This document shows positions 10,749-22,666 of a DNA stretch of 64,000 nt, piece after piece; position 1 is the stretch's first letter; every line of letters starts with the position of its first letter. The stretch comes from Platanthera guangdongensis. Lineage: Eukaryota > Streptophyta > Magnoliopsida > Asparagales > Orchidaceae. The notes below the pieces were generated by a model. The model was not told the DNA's origin, made no database searches, and saw only the letters and a program-made list of their open reading frames with translations. A program made the translations under genes and the position numbers. The DNA is taken from assembly GCA_039583875.1 (NCBI GenBank), contig CM077163.1, forward strand, positions 228,958,646-229,022,645. Direction: 5' to 3'.

Positions 10749-13700
10749 CCTGCTTCCTCTTGATACCCTCCATCATGCTGAGGGTCTGCTCCTCTGTATA
10801 GATAACGCTAAGATCCTTCAGACTCTCAGTAATACCCGAATTGCCCCGATAGCCTCCTCTACGATCACATCCCCGTCCGCCCCCCAAATCTCTCTCCTTG
10901 GGCGGCCTGGAGCATGCGTGTCTCAAGTGCCCGACCTCATCACAGTTGTAGCACTGTGGGGGTCTTCCCTCTGTCCAGTAATACCAGTAGCCGCAACCGC
11001 TAGTGCTGACTAATTTGAGATGCGTCTACTCTTGAATCATAGCAAAGATGGCCTCCGTAAGGGTAGGAATCGTCGTACCCGATAGGAGTAGAGCTCTCCG
11101 CTGATCGAACTTGTCATCTAACCCCTTCAGGAACTTCATCGCCCTTTCTTTCACGATGATTTTGGAAGCCCGACACTGTTGATCACTGCCGTACATCCCA
11201 CCAGAGGCGTGATCGTAGTCCACCCATAGTCGCTCCAACTCAAAGGCATACTCATGCACCGTTTTCTCCCCCTGAACAATGTCATCAATTTCTCCCTTCG
11301 CCTGGAAGACCCGTAGAGTGTTCCCCACACCATCATATATGTTTTTCATCTTGTCCCAGACCTCCATGACTGTCTCGAGGCCATCTACCGCAGCGACAAT
11401 CGATGGAACAACCGAGCTAAGAAGCCACAAACACGGTCATATGGGTCGACTCCCACTCATCTCCAGCCGAGTTCTCTGGTTTCTTCAATAGTCCTGTCAG
11501 AAAACCCCCAACTTTCTTTGCTGCCATGATATTCTTCACACGGCATGACCAACTCGGGTAGGTCGTCGGCCCATCCAGCTTAAGATCGATCGGTGGAAGT
11601 TCCAATTTCGCAGGCCGTTGCGATGAACCCAACACCCTCAACAATGTGGCCAACTCGTCCGGGCCCAACATCTTGAAGACGTTCGCCATCGGCCCCTCCT
11701 TTGGCTTCATAGATCAACCTCCAACCGATCACTGCGTCTCGTTCGGTATTAGGAAATACATCGGCCTGCCCTGGATCTTATCACCGCATCAGGAGTGACG
11801 CAAGGAGGCACTAGGGCACGAAGGTTGGCAGCCGAAAGCAGTGAGAATGGCCTCCGGAAGCTATGGGATCGCTATTCCCGCTGCCCTAGAGGCGGTATTC
11901 CGGCAGCCCTAGACGGGCGCGAGCGGGCGCCCGGCCACCGATCGGGAGAAGATAGGCGCGAGCGGGCGAGGCTTCCTCCGAGCGGTGCAGGTGACGGCGG
12001 CGCCTCCTCCGATCGGCGGTGGGGACGACGCAGGCGAGGCGAGCGGGCAGCGGCAACGGAATTGGCGTAGACGGCTTCGTTCGGGAGAGAGTTCGGGAGG
12101 AACAACGGTCGGCCCCAACCCTCTGATACCAAGTTGAAATAAAACCTAGTATTATTAGGGCCACATCTTGGCTATTTATAGGTTACACCTCAACATACAT
12201 ATTACAACAAGTACTTACAATATGTTCATGAAAGGTGGAGTGTTAAATAGTTCAAGTTACTTTTGGTTACAAATAAAAAAGAAATTGAGGTGCTGTTTGG
12301 AAGATACTGAAGGTAATATGAAATATTATGATCAGATTTTAACCAATGAATATTAGCCAAAAAAAGAAAACTTATGATAATATTTCCACAAAGGTACCTT
12401 TTTCCTCAAAAGAAGCTCGTATATGATTTATTCTTGAATTTTGTTTGGATTACACTTGACAAGGTACATTCTTGCCTGCATTTAAGCATTTTTGGTTGTT
12501 AAATGATGGATTTATCTATTTAAGGTTGTTTGCTATCTTACTATATTTTCAATAAAAATACAGTATGGCCACATAGTCAAAATAGAATTGAAGAATCCAC
12601 CTCGACCACCGGGTTATTGTTTTGTCCAGGTATTTTTACCAAATCTAATCTATTTTTATCTTCTTGCTCCACATTGTTCATTCATATTTTTCCATGTTAT
12701 TTTCTAGTTTGAAAGTTCCCGAAGTGCGGAAGATGCGATTAGGGGACGTGATGGATATAATTTTGATGGATACCATTTGAAGGTTGATCTTTATTACGTC
12801 ACAAGTAGTGTTGAATTAGGCTTTTATTGGTCATAAGAAGTCCTCTCATTACCCCCCCTTTTGTAGATTGAGCTTTCCCATGGAGGCAGAAGGTTATCAT
12901 CTTCAGGTGGTCGGAGCAGTCGCTACAGTGATGGAGTCGACAAGTATGGGGTCTCACGTCGTTCTGAATATAGAGGTTTGTTTTATGTTGGCTTTTGCTA
13001 ATTTTAATTTTTTTCTTTAATTCACCTACATTTCACCCTTGTGATCGGACCCTTGAACCCTCACTGCGCGGGGATGCTTTGCGCGCCGGGCTGCCCCTTG
13101 CCTTCTTTCATATCTATGATATTATTATCTAAAAATCTTCATACTAAATTACTTTTATTTTTATAGTTGTGGTCCGTGGATTGCCTTCCTCCGCTTCATG
13201 GCAAGATTTAAAGGTTTGAACATCTCTAACCGCTTCTCTGTAGATTTTTATTCATCACCGTCATCATCATCAATAGCCTCATTCCAACTATTTAGGGTCG
13301 GCATTTTGAGTCCTCATTTTTCATTCGACAGCGCTGGAGGTATCACATGTGAATTATGAGTCATCTTGAACAATTAACACTTCTCTTACCCAATCTTTAA
13401 CATTAACTATCTGTACATTTTCCAACCTTGTAATTCCTATACCAACAATGTCTACTTTATATTATCTTATATTGATATATGACGCCTCCATTGCTTTTCT
13501 AATCAAACTACTTTCTTAATTTTTCTTTTCTAATTTAGCCGCACATCAATCTTAACACTAGAATTTTTGCCACGTTCAAATTAGATACATCCAATCTTTT
13601 TGTCCAACGCGCATATCCATACAACACGGTCCATTAACTTGTGGTTTTATGAAACGAACTTTAGTATCAATGGTATCCTCTTATGACAACTCTCACGTGA

Positions 13701-16700
13701 CATTTCTATATTTCAACCACTGATCCTAATTTTTATCTCCATTATTCTGAGTACTAGTTCCTAATCTTAACTTTAGAAATTATATATTTAAGGATCTCTT
13801 TATCTTCTATAAGATAGATTAATAATTTTTAATATCACCTGTACTAAATTGCATATCATGTACTCAATATTTATTTTATTAATTCAAAGCCCTGTATTTT
13901 TGAACTACATATCTACTGCTCTAATTTTCCCCTCAACTTTAGGTACTTCACCAATTAAAATTTTATGAAATGTATACACCAGTTGATTTGCTTTGGACAT
14001 CTTTTATAAGCATTTCTATAGTTATTACAAAAAGACATTGACTCAATGTTGATTTGAAATTCTTTGTTCAACATTAATGTGATTTTTTCATAGTAGATCT
14101 AACTGAAAGAGAAATAAATTGATTCTTTGATATTGATGTAAGGTTTATAAGCTTATGCATTTTTCTAATAACTTCATTGTCTGTCTATTTAACTTGATTC
14201 ATATATAATTAACACAATCTTGAATATCTTCTCCAGTCATTTGACTCTCTTAGTCTTCAAATTCTGCCGAACAGATTTCTTAATAAAACCATTTTCTTAA
14301 TAAAACCATTGTACTATTCTTCATATTATTTCAAATTTAAACGTCTTTTTTCACCCTAAACTAAATTCTTGATTTTTATTCCCTTTCTTTGTATCAAATT
14401 TATGATACTTCTATTTATACATTTCAGGATCATATGAGAAAGGCTGGAGATGTGTGCTTCGCCCAAGTCTTGAGAAATGGGGATGGTAAGTGCGTAAAGT
14501 TGAACATTGTAACTTTTTTAAGTAGTTATTTGGTTGAAAAGTCTTAAAATCAATTAAGAAACTTTGTGGTTCGGATTCTAAAAGTGATTTATTCACATGA
14601 AATTTACTCTTGTGGCAAATCAAATAGCACCATGCACATTACATGGTACATTCATGTTGCGCATAAGCTAAAATGAATATGATCTCTATGCATTTAGTAT
14701 TCTGGCCATCCTTTGCCCTCGTAGCATGCTTCTGTCTTATTCATTCAGTTATTAATAATTTATCATATGTGGATGCTATGTTTTCAACTTAAGCTAGGAT
14801 ATTTCTATTCACTTTTGGTGATTCATTTTTTTTGGCAAGAGAATTGTTGCATTGTTTTTTCTGTTCATTTAAGTCAAATTATTGATCTTTCACATTTTTT
14901 CATAGATTTACTTGTTTTCTAATCTATGTAATTTATTTTACAATTGATACTGGTTGCTTGCTTTGTGAAGGTTTTGCTAGCCTTTTAATGTTTTATATTG
15001 CTTGCTAATTGTATTCTCCGAGTCTGATGAACATCTTGTGAGTACATATTTTGTAGTAGACCATGGTTGTTTTTAAGTTTTAACTCATCTTTTTGGTTAT
15101 CTAATTTGGTTTTAGTGGCTCTGCCAGGGAAATTTCCGTATGTTTTTTATTTGAAACCCGACTTGATATATCTGATGTTAGAAAGGAAAAGTATGCAATT
15201 AATATGCAGTGATGCTGTCTTAATTTATAAGAGTTGTTTTGGTGGGAATGATGTGTGTGTGTATATATATTCAAATTATGAATTGCGCACAAGTGAAAAT
15301 CTAGAACTAATTGCATTAAAGGAAGATTTAAAATGAAAAGTTTGTCGGGTTGATTACATCAAAATGCAAAATCATTGAATAGTTGTCGTAATCCACGTTT
15401 CACCAAATTCAACCTCAACATGAAGACTTATTATGATGGATTTTAGCTATCATTCAACCAATATTTTTAATTCTTTTTTTGAGGAAAAAATGGTTAGAGG
15501 ACTGTTCTTCTAAAGAGCCGGAGCCAAATTTGTACTTTTAGGTGGGATATCAGTTAACGGACACTGATGACTTGATTGCAAAACATGACCTCTTCATGTT
15601 TGGCATATGCCGTGATGTAGATTTAACTCATGAGTTCTTAAGAAATTTGATGTGATCAGGTTGGGTTGTCGAACCCCCATTCTTGTAGTCTCAAACTTTT
15701 GATTCTGCTGCATCTCTTAGTCATCATTTTTTAGCTCATATTTTCGCATCATCATGATTAGGAGAATGATAAATATCTTACGCATACAAGAGACTAGATG
15801 AGTGTGTAAGAAAAATAAATTTTTAGACAATTCATGGTTTAAATTATGGTATACAGAAAAAATAAAATAAGCAACGAAGTATATATTATTGTGGATACTA
15901 CTTGGGGAGATGAAGTTGTTGGGGTAATTAGAAAATGTGATATAATCTTACCTCATAAATTGGTTGTAAGAAAAAAACTATTAATGTGAATAGTGCTTAT
16001 GCGTCACAAGTATTATTAAGTGAAACTATTAAAGTACAATTTTTTGAATACTTAGACAATTTAGTAAGAGAAATCTCACAAAAAGAAGATTTTCATGGAG
16101 ACTTAAATGGACATATATGAAAGAAAAATATAAAATATATAGCCGTTTATTGATGATTTGAGTATGAAAAAAGAAATGAAAAAGGAAGGGCCATTTTAGA
16201 TTTTGTCATAACACATGAGCTAATTGTGACAAATACGTTTTTAATGAAGAGGAAAGAACATTTAATTACGTTTAAAAGCGATCATATATGTCACGTATTG
16301 ATTATTTTATGACTTGTAAAATGGATAAATGATTTGTAAGGATTGTAAAATCATACCACGAGAAAGTTTGATAACATAACATAGTTGGTGGTGTTGGACG
16401 TGTAAAATAAATATAATAAATTTAAGATAATGATAAAAGTGTTGCCAAAAATTCGGCTGTTGAATTTGAAGATGAAAAAACACATTGTTTTCAAGATAGC
16501 ACTTATGGAAAAACGGTTTGATAATCTTTATGTTGATTCTAGTGTTTCATGAGAAATTATGTATTCACATTTAAGGATAAGTGAAAAGAATGTTTTTGGA
16601 AAATTAAAAGATTGTGCACCCCCAAATAAACAATCTTGGTGTCAGAAAGAGCAAGTACAAGAAAAAGTGAGAGCAAAGCGAGCTAACTATAAAACGTTCT

Positions 16701-19700
16701 ACGTTTGTAGGAATGATGAAAACTTGACAATATATAAAGTCGTCAAGAAAAAACTAAACTTGCAGTAAATAAAGAAAAAAGTCAAGTTTATGAAAATTTT
16801 TATACGCAACTAGATATCAAAAATGGAGAGCACGACATATATAAAATTGCTCATTATAGAGAGAGGAAAACAAAAGATTTAAACCCAGTTAAATGCATAA
16901 AAGATGAAACAGATATTGTTTTGACAGATGATATAGATATTAAAGAGCGATGTAAAAGATACATTTATCATCTTTATAATGAAACAAAAGACAATGAACT
17001 GAACTTGAAAGAGTTTAGTAAATCTGAGAAGTACATGAACATAACACTTTATTGTAAAATGCAATTATCAGAGGTAATTGCTGTTTTAAACGAAAATGAA
17101 AAATGGAAAGGCTGTTGTTGCATACAATATACCTATCGAAGTACGCAAATTTCTAGAGAAAGAAAGATCTGTAGCTTACATATTTCTTCATTAAGATACT
17201 GAAGTCTAGAAGGATGTCATACCAATGAGGAAAAAATATCTTGGTACCTTTGTAAAAGAACTAAGAAGATATACAAAATTAAGAGAAGTAAATTAATTAG
17301 TCATACCATGAAATATGAAATCGAGTAATAGAAAGAGGAGTAAGATGAGAGACTAGCGTCTCAAAGAGTTAATTTGGATTCATGTCAGGGCGGTCGACCA
17401 TAAAAGTTATACATCTCTTGAGGAGACTCATTAACAACTATCAAGAAAAAAAACATGATTTGCATATGCTGTTTATCGATCTGGAGAAGACTTATGATAG
17501 CGTTCCAAAAGTGATCTTATGGAGAGTCTTGGAAAAGAAAGATATAAATGCATCATACATTGACATAATCAAATATATGTATGCAAATTCAGGCCCCGTT
17601 TGGGGGGACTTATTTTCACCGGTCAAGCGGTTGCGACCGCATGAATCGGACCTTAATTAAGGTCCGATTCATGCGGTCGCAACCGCTTGACCGGTGAAAA
17701 TAAGTCCCCCCAAACGGAGCCTCAGTGACGAGGGTGAGGACATCTGGAGGATTAACACAAGAATTCCTTATCACTGTTGGCTTACATCAAAGTTCAGCTT
17801 TAAGCCCTTATCTCTTTACCTTTATCTAAGATGAGCTCACCGAACATGCCCAACAAGCAATAATTTGGTGTTTTTTTGTTTGCAGATATCGTTTTGGTCG
17901 ATGCGACGCATGTGGGTGTAAATGCAAAATTTAAATCTTAACAAGATACTTTTAAAAAGAAGGGTTTTAGGTTGAGCAGGACAAATACGACGTATATGGA
18001 GCTTAAATTTAGCAGTGCAAGGATAAATGACTTTGTTATTGTAGAAAGAGCTCAAAATCTTGTATATATTTCTTGTATATGTAAATACAAGGAGAGAATA
18101 CAAATATATAGGAGAGAAAAGGAGAGAGGAAGTACAATACAAGATGTGGGACTAATAAGAGAAGAGAGAAAAAATCAAATACATGACACCAATAATAGGA
18201 CATTTTACATGGGATTTTCTAACACTCCCCCGCAAGCTGGAGCGTACAAATCGTATGCGCCAAGCTTGAACGAGCACTGATAGAAGAGAGTACTGAAAAG
18301 AGCCTTTGTGAGGACGTCCGCAACTTGTTCTGTCCCCGAAACATGCTTCAGGTCGAGTTTCTTCATTTGAATCTTTTCCCGGATGAAGTGGCAGTCGACT
18401 TCAATATGCTTTGTTCTCTCGTGGAATACTGGGTTCTTGGCTATGCGTATGACAGTCTGGCTGTCACAGAGGAGGAGAGCTGGGGAAGGGAGCTTTACAC
18501 CCAAATCGGTAAGAAGACCTTCAAGCCAAGTTAGTTCAGAAACCATTGATGCCATTGCCCGGTATTCTGCCTCAGCTGATGATCGAGCAACGACTGCTTG
18601 TTTCTTGCTTCTCCACGTAATCAAATGTCCTCCAAGATTTGTGCAAAAGTCACTTGTTGACCGTCGATCATCAAGGGAACCAACATAATCGACATCAAAA
18701 TACGCTAGTAACGTTGGAGCTGAAGATGAGGTTTTGTAAACCAGACCTTGACCAGGAGCCGTTTTAAGGTATCTGAGAATGCGTTCAACAACCTGAAGAT
18801 GAGATCTTCTAGGGGTATGCATGTATCGACTGACAATACCAACAATTAAGGAAATATCTGGTCTGGTTGCCGTGAGGTAGATCAATTTCCCAATGAGACG
18901 ACGATAATATTTTGGATTCTGGAGTAGGAGATCTGAGTCAGATGCCTGAGCACACAACTTGTGATTTACATCCATTAGGGTGTCAACTGGCTTACAACCT
19001 GAATAGCCAGCATCTCGATTGAGGTCGAGGCAATACTTCCGCTGAGAGAGGACGAGACAGTCTGGCCGTCTGGCAACCTCAAGGCCCACGAAGTACCGAA
19101 GGGGCCCCAGATCTTTTGTTTGAAAAACTGTGCCCATGTGTAGTTTGACCTCCTGTATTCCATTCGAGTCGTCTCCTGTAATTATGATATCATCAACATA
19201 AACTAACAAAAGAACAGTTCCCGTTGTTCGGTGACGAGTGAATAGCGAGAAGTCTGCCGAGTTTCGAGTAAAACCAACCTCTCGAAAGGCCGTGGGGATT
19301 GTTTGAGACCATACAGAGCCTTCGTCAGACGACAGACCTGAGACTCCCCCGTGGTCTCAAACCCGGGAGGTTGCTGCATATAGACCGTTTCTTGGAGATC
19401 GTCATTCAGAAAGACGTTCTTAATATCGAGTTGGAATAAAGGACACCAGCGATGGACAACCACAAAGATGAGGACTCAAACGGTGTTGAGTTTGTCAACC
19501 AGAGAAAAAGTTTCTTTATAGTCGAGTCCTTGTTGTTCAGTGAAGCCACGAGCCACCAGACGAGCTTTCAGGCGGTCAATCGTTCCGTCAGCAACATGTT
19601 TGATAACATACACCCATTTACGCCCAACCGGCGTGACCCAGAGGAAGGGGTACAATAGTCCATGTCTGGTTGGTCCAGAGAGCCGCCATTTCCTCTTCCA

Positions 19701-22634
19701 TGGAGGCCCGTCATCCAGGATGTTGTAGCGTCTCCTGTACAGAGTTAGGAACCGAAATCGAGGAAAGAGAATTAGCAAATGTGTGGAGGTGAGGAGAGAG
19801 GCGATGCAAGGAGACACAGTTTGCCAGAGGATGAGCAGTGGAGGCAGGTACCTGATCAGCAGGGCACGGAGTAGCCGAGGTCGAGGCCGACGACAGAGGG
19901 GAAACAGAGTCGGACAGGCGGCGAGAGTAGATACAGAGGACAGGTGGCCTGGAGGGGGCAAGAGTCGGAGCAGGTGGTCCCAGTTGTAGAGGTGTAGTAA
20001 CAGGAATAACAGGTTGTGAGAGGAGTGGTGGTAGAGGTTCCGACGTGGAAGGAGTGGGTAAAGGAGCAGAGAAGAACAGTTGATTTTCCCGGAAGGTAAC
20101 ATCTGCAGAAACGGAAACCTTGCGGGTAGAGGGAGAGTAACAGACATAGCCTTTCTGCGTACGTGAATAACCAGCGAAGGCATGTTTAGTGGCCCGGGGT
20201 TCCAACTTGTCTGTGGACGGACCCAGGCAGTGGACATAGCAGGTGGAGCCAAAAACCCGAGGCAGGAGAGGGAAAGTCAGAGTAGAGGGAAAGAGGAGGC
20301 TAAACAGAGTAGCATAGTGGAGGACGGAGGAAGGGAGCCGGTTGATCAGGAAGCACGCAGTAGAGACCGCAAAGTGCCAGTAACTTTTGGTGACATGCAT
20401 TTGAAGCATGAGAGAGCGGGCAACGTCAAACAAGTGTCGGTTCTTCCGTTCGACAACGCCGTTTTGCTGGGTGTGTAAGCACATGATGTTAGATGAAGAA
20501 TCCTGAATTCAGAGCACAAGGTCGCAAAGCCGTGGCTAGTGTATTCACGAGCATTGTCGGTGCATAATGTTTTGATTGTAGTGTTGAATTGCGTACGAGT
20601 TTTATGGGCAAAGGCCCGAAAGATACGAAGAAGCTCAGTACGATCACGCAGTAAGTAAAACCACGTTGTGCAAGAGTAGTCATCAATAAACGTGATGAAA
20701 TAGCGATAATCAGAAATACTAGTAACTTTATAAGGACCCCAAATGTCTGAATGCACTAAATGAAAAGGAGTAGTGCTCTGGGTACAATGTGCAGGAAAAG
20801 AAGAACGCAGCTGCTTGTCGAAGATACAAGACTCGCACTGAAAAGGATGAAGGGAAACATCTGGAAGAGCCCGCTGAAGCATCGGGAGAGGAGCGTGGCC
20901 GAGACGCCGATGCCACTCACTGGAGGAGACAAAAGATAGGACAGTGGGATAGTCATCAAGAAGGTAGAGCTCGCGCTGCAGTGTGCCTCTACCAATGGTA
21001 GTCTGCGTCTGCTGATCATGTATGAGAAAAGAAGAGGGGGTGAATATGACAGAGCAATTTAAATAATTTGTAAGGCGACCAATAAAAAGTAAATTGAACG
21101 GGGAGCTCAGAACATGAAGAGCTGAGCGAAGGGAGAGCGATGAGTTGAGTACAAGGTCAGCCGATCCGGAGACGGGAACCGTCGCCCCATTTGACATAGT
21201 GATATACTTTGAATGAGGAGAATCCGTGTACTTGGGTGGCCGTTGCGAGGTAATATGATGAGTGGCACCCGAGTACAGGATCCATCGTGGGCTGATGAAT
21301 AAACAAGCAGTACTTGTGTTGGAGGCGGTGACGATGGAGGCAGAGGGCGGGTTGAGCAGCCCTTGGAGTTGCTGGAGCTGGAGACGAACAACCTCAAGGT
21401 CAGAAGGGGCGGCAGTGGATGTGTCCGCAGCAACCAAGGCTGTCGGACTAGGAGGATAACCAATCTTCTTGTAGCAGGTTGCCGCACAATGGTCGTCCTT
21501 TCCGTAGTAGGAACAAGTCGGCCGACCCTGACCACCGCGCCCGCGGCCCCTAGAACCCGAGCGGCCACCACGAACGGAAGTAAGTGGGGGCAGTAAGGGG
21601 GGCGTGGTTTGCTGAAGAAGGACCGAGGGCGGAGGCGCAATAATATCAGGAGGTGGTGAAACACGGAGGAGCATGAAACAAACATCAAATAAGGAGGGTA
21701 TAATGGAGGAAACCAGAATCTGGGTGCGAATATTCTGAAGATGAGGCGGGAGGTGAGCCATCATGATGGAAATGCAGACAGCCTCTTTCTGAGCACGCTG
21801 AGTAGCATGGTCATTGGTAGACGGTTGATGTTGAATCCAGGCCTCAACGAGAGTCTTTGCACGAGCGACAAACGAGGTCATGTCCGAAGCCCTCCCTAGA
21901 ACTCGACCACCGCGCCCGGGACCCCTAGAGCCCGAACGGCCACCACGAACGGAAGTAAGTGGGGGCAGTAAGGGGGGCGTGGTTTGCTGAAGAAGGACCG
22001 AGGGCGGAGGCGCAGTAGTATCAAGAGGTGGTGAAACACGGAGGAGCATGGAGCAAACATCAGATAAGGAGGGTATAATGGAGGAAGCCAGAATCTGGGT
22101 GCGAATATTCTGAAGGTGAGGCGGGAGGCGAGCCATCATGATGGAAATGCAGACATCCTCTTTCTGAGCACGCTGAGTAGCATGGTCATTGGTAGACGGT
22201 TGATGTTGAATCCAGGCCTCATCGAGAGTCTTTGCACGAGCGACAAATGAGGTCATGTCCGAAGCCCCCCTAGAACCCGACCACCGCGCCCGCGTCCCCT
22301 AGAACCCGAACGACCACCACAAACAGAAGTAAGTGGGGCAGTAAGGGGGGCGTGGTTTGCTGAAGAAGGACCGAGGGCGGAGGCGCAGTAGTATCAGGAG
22401 GTGGTGAAACACGGAGGAGCATGGAGCAAACATCAGATAAGGAGGGTATAATGGAGGAAGCCAAAATCTGGGTGCGAATATTCTGAAGTTGAGGCGGGAG
22501 GCGATCCATCATGATGGAAATGCAGACAGCCTCTTTCTGAGCACGCTGAGTAGCATGGTCATTGGTAGACGGTTGATGTTGAATCCAGGCCTTAGCGAGA
22601 GTCTTTGGACGAGCGACAAACGAAGTCATGTCCG

Positions 22635-22666
<32 letters not shown>

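Larger units (their letters stand above)
7825..12209 (-). mobile_element. Ty1/copia retrotransposon with 75-bp LTRs, minus strand
   Basis: Near-identical terminal repeats at 7825-7899 and 12135-12209. In element orientation they start TGTTGTAATATG and end TTTATTTCA. A PBS (TTGGTATCAGAGG) abuts the right LTR on the minus strand and a purine-rich GAGGACGAG abuts the left one. The LTRs differ at about one position, so insertion is fairly recent. No clean 5-bp target duplication is visible (ACAGT against AGTAC). Gag, protease, integrase, RT and RNase H pieces lie between in the right order, but part of RT including the catalytic YxDD is deleted. It lies in intron 7425-12563 of the SR gene, antisense to it. 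Confidence 0.9.

Noticed and set aside
10586..10801. Plus-strand ORF with poly-proline
   Set aside because: It is the complement of the copia gag-protease linker; poly-Pro arises only from the C41 tract.
17382..17660. ORF as an independent RT gene
   Set aside because: It is one fragment of the RTE LINE and its last third is MITE sequence.
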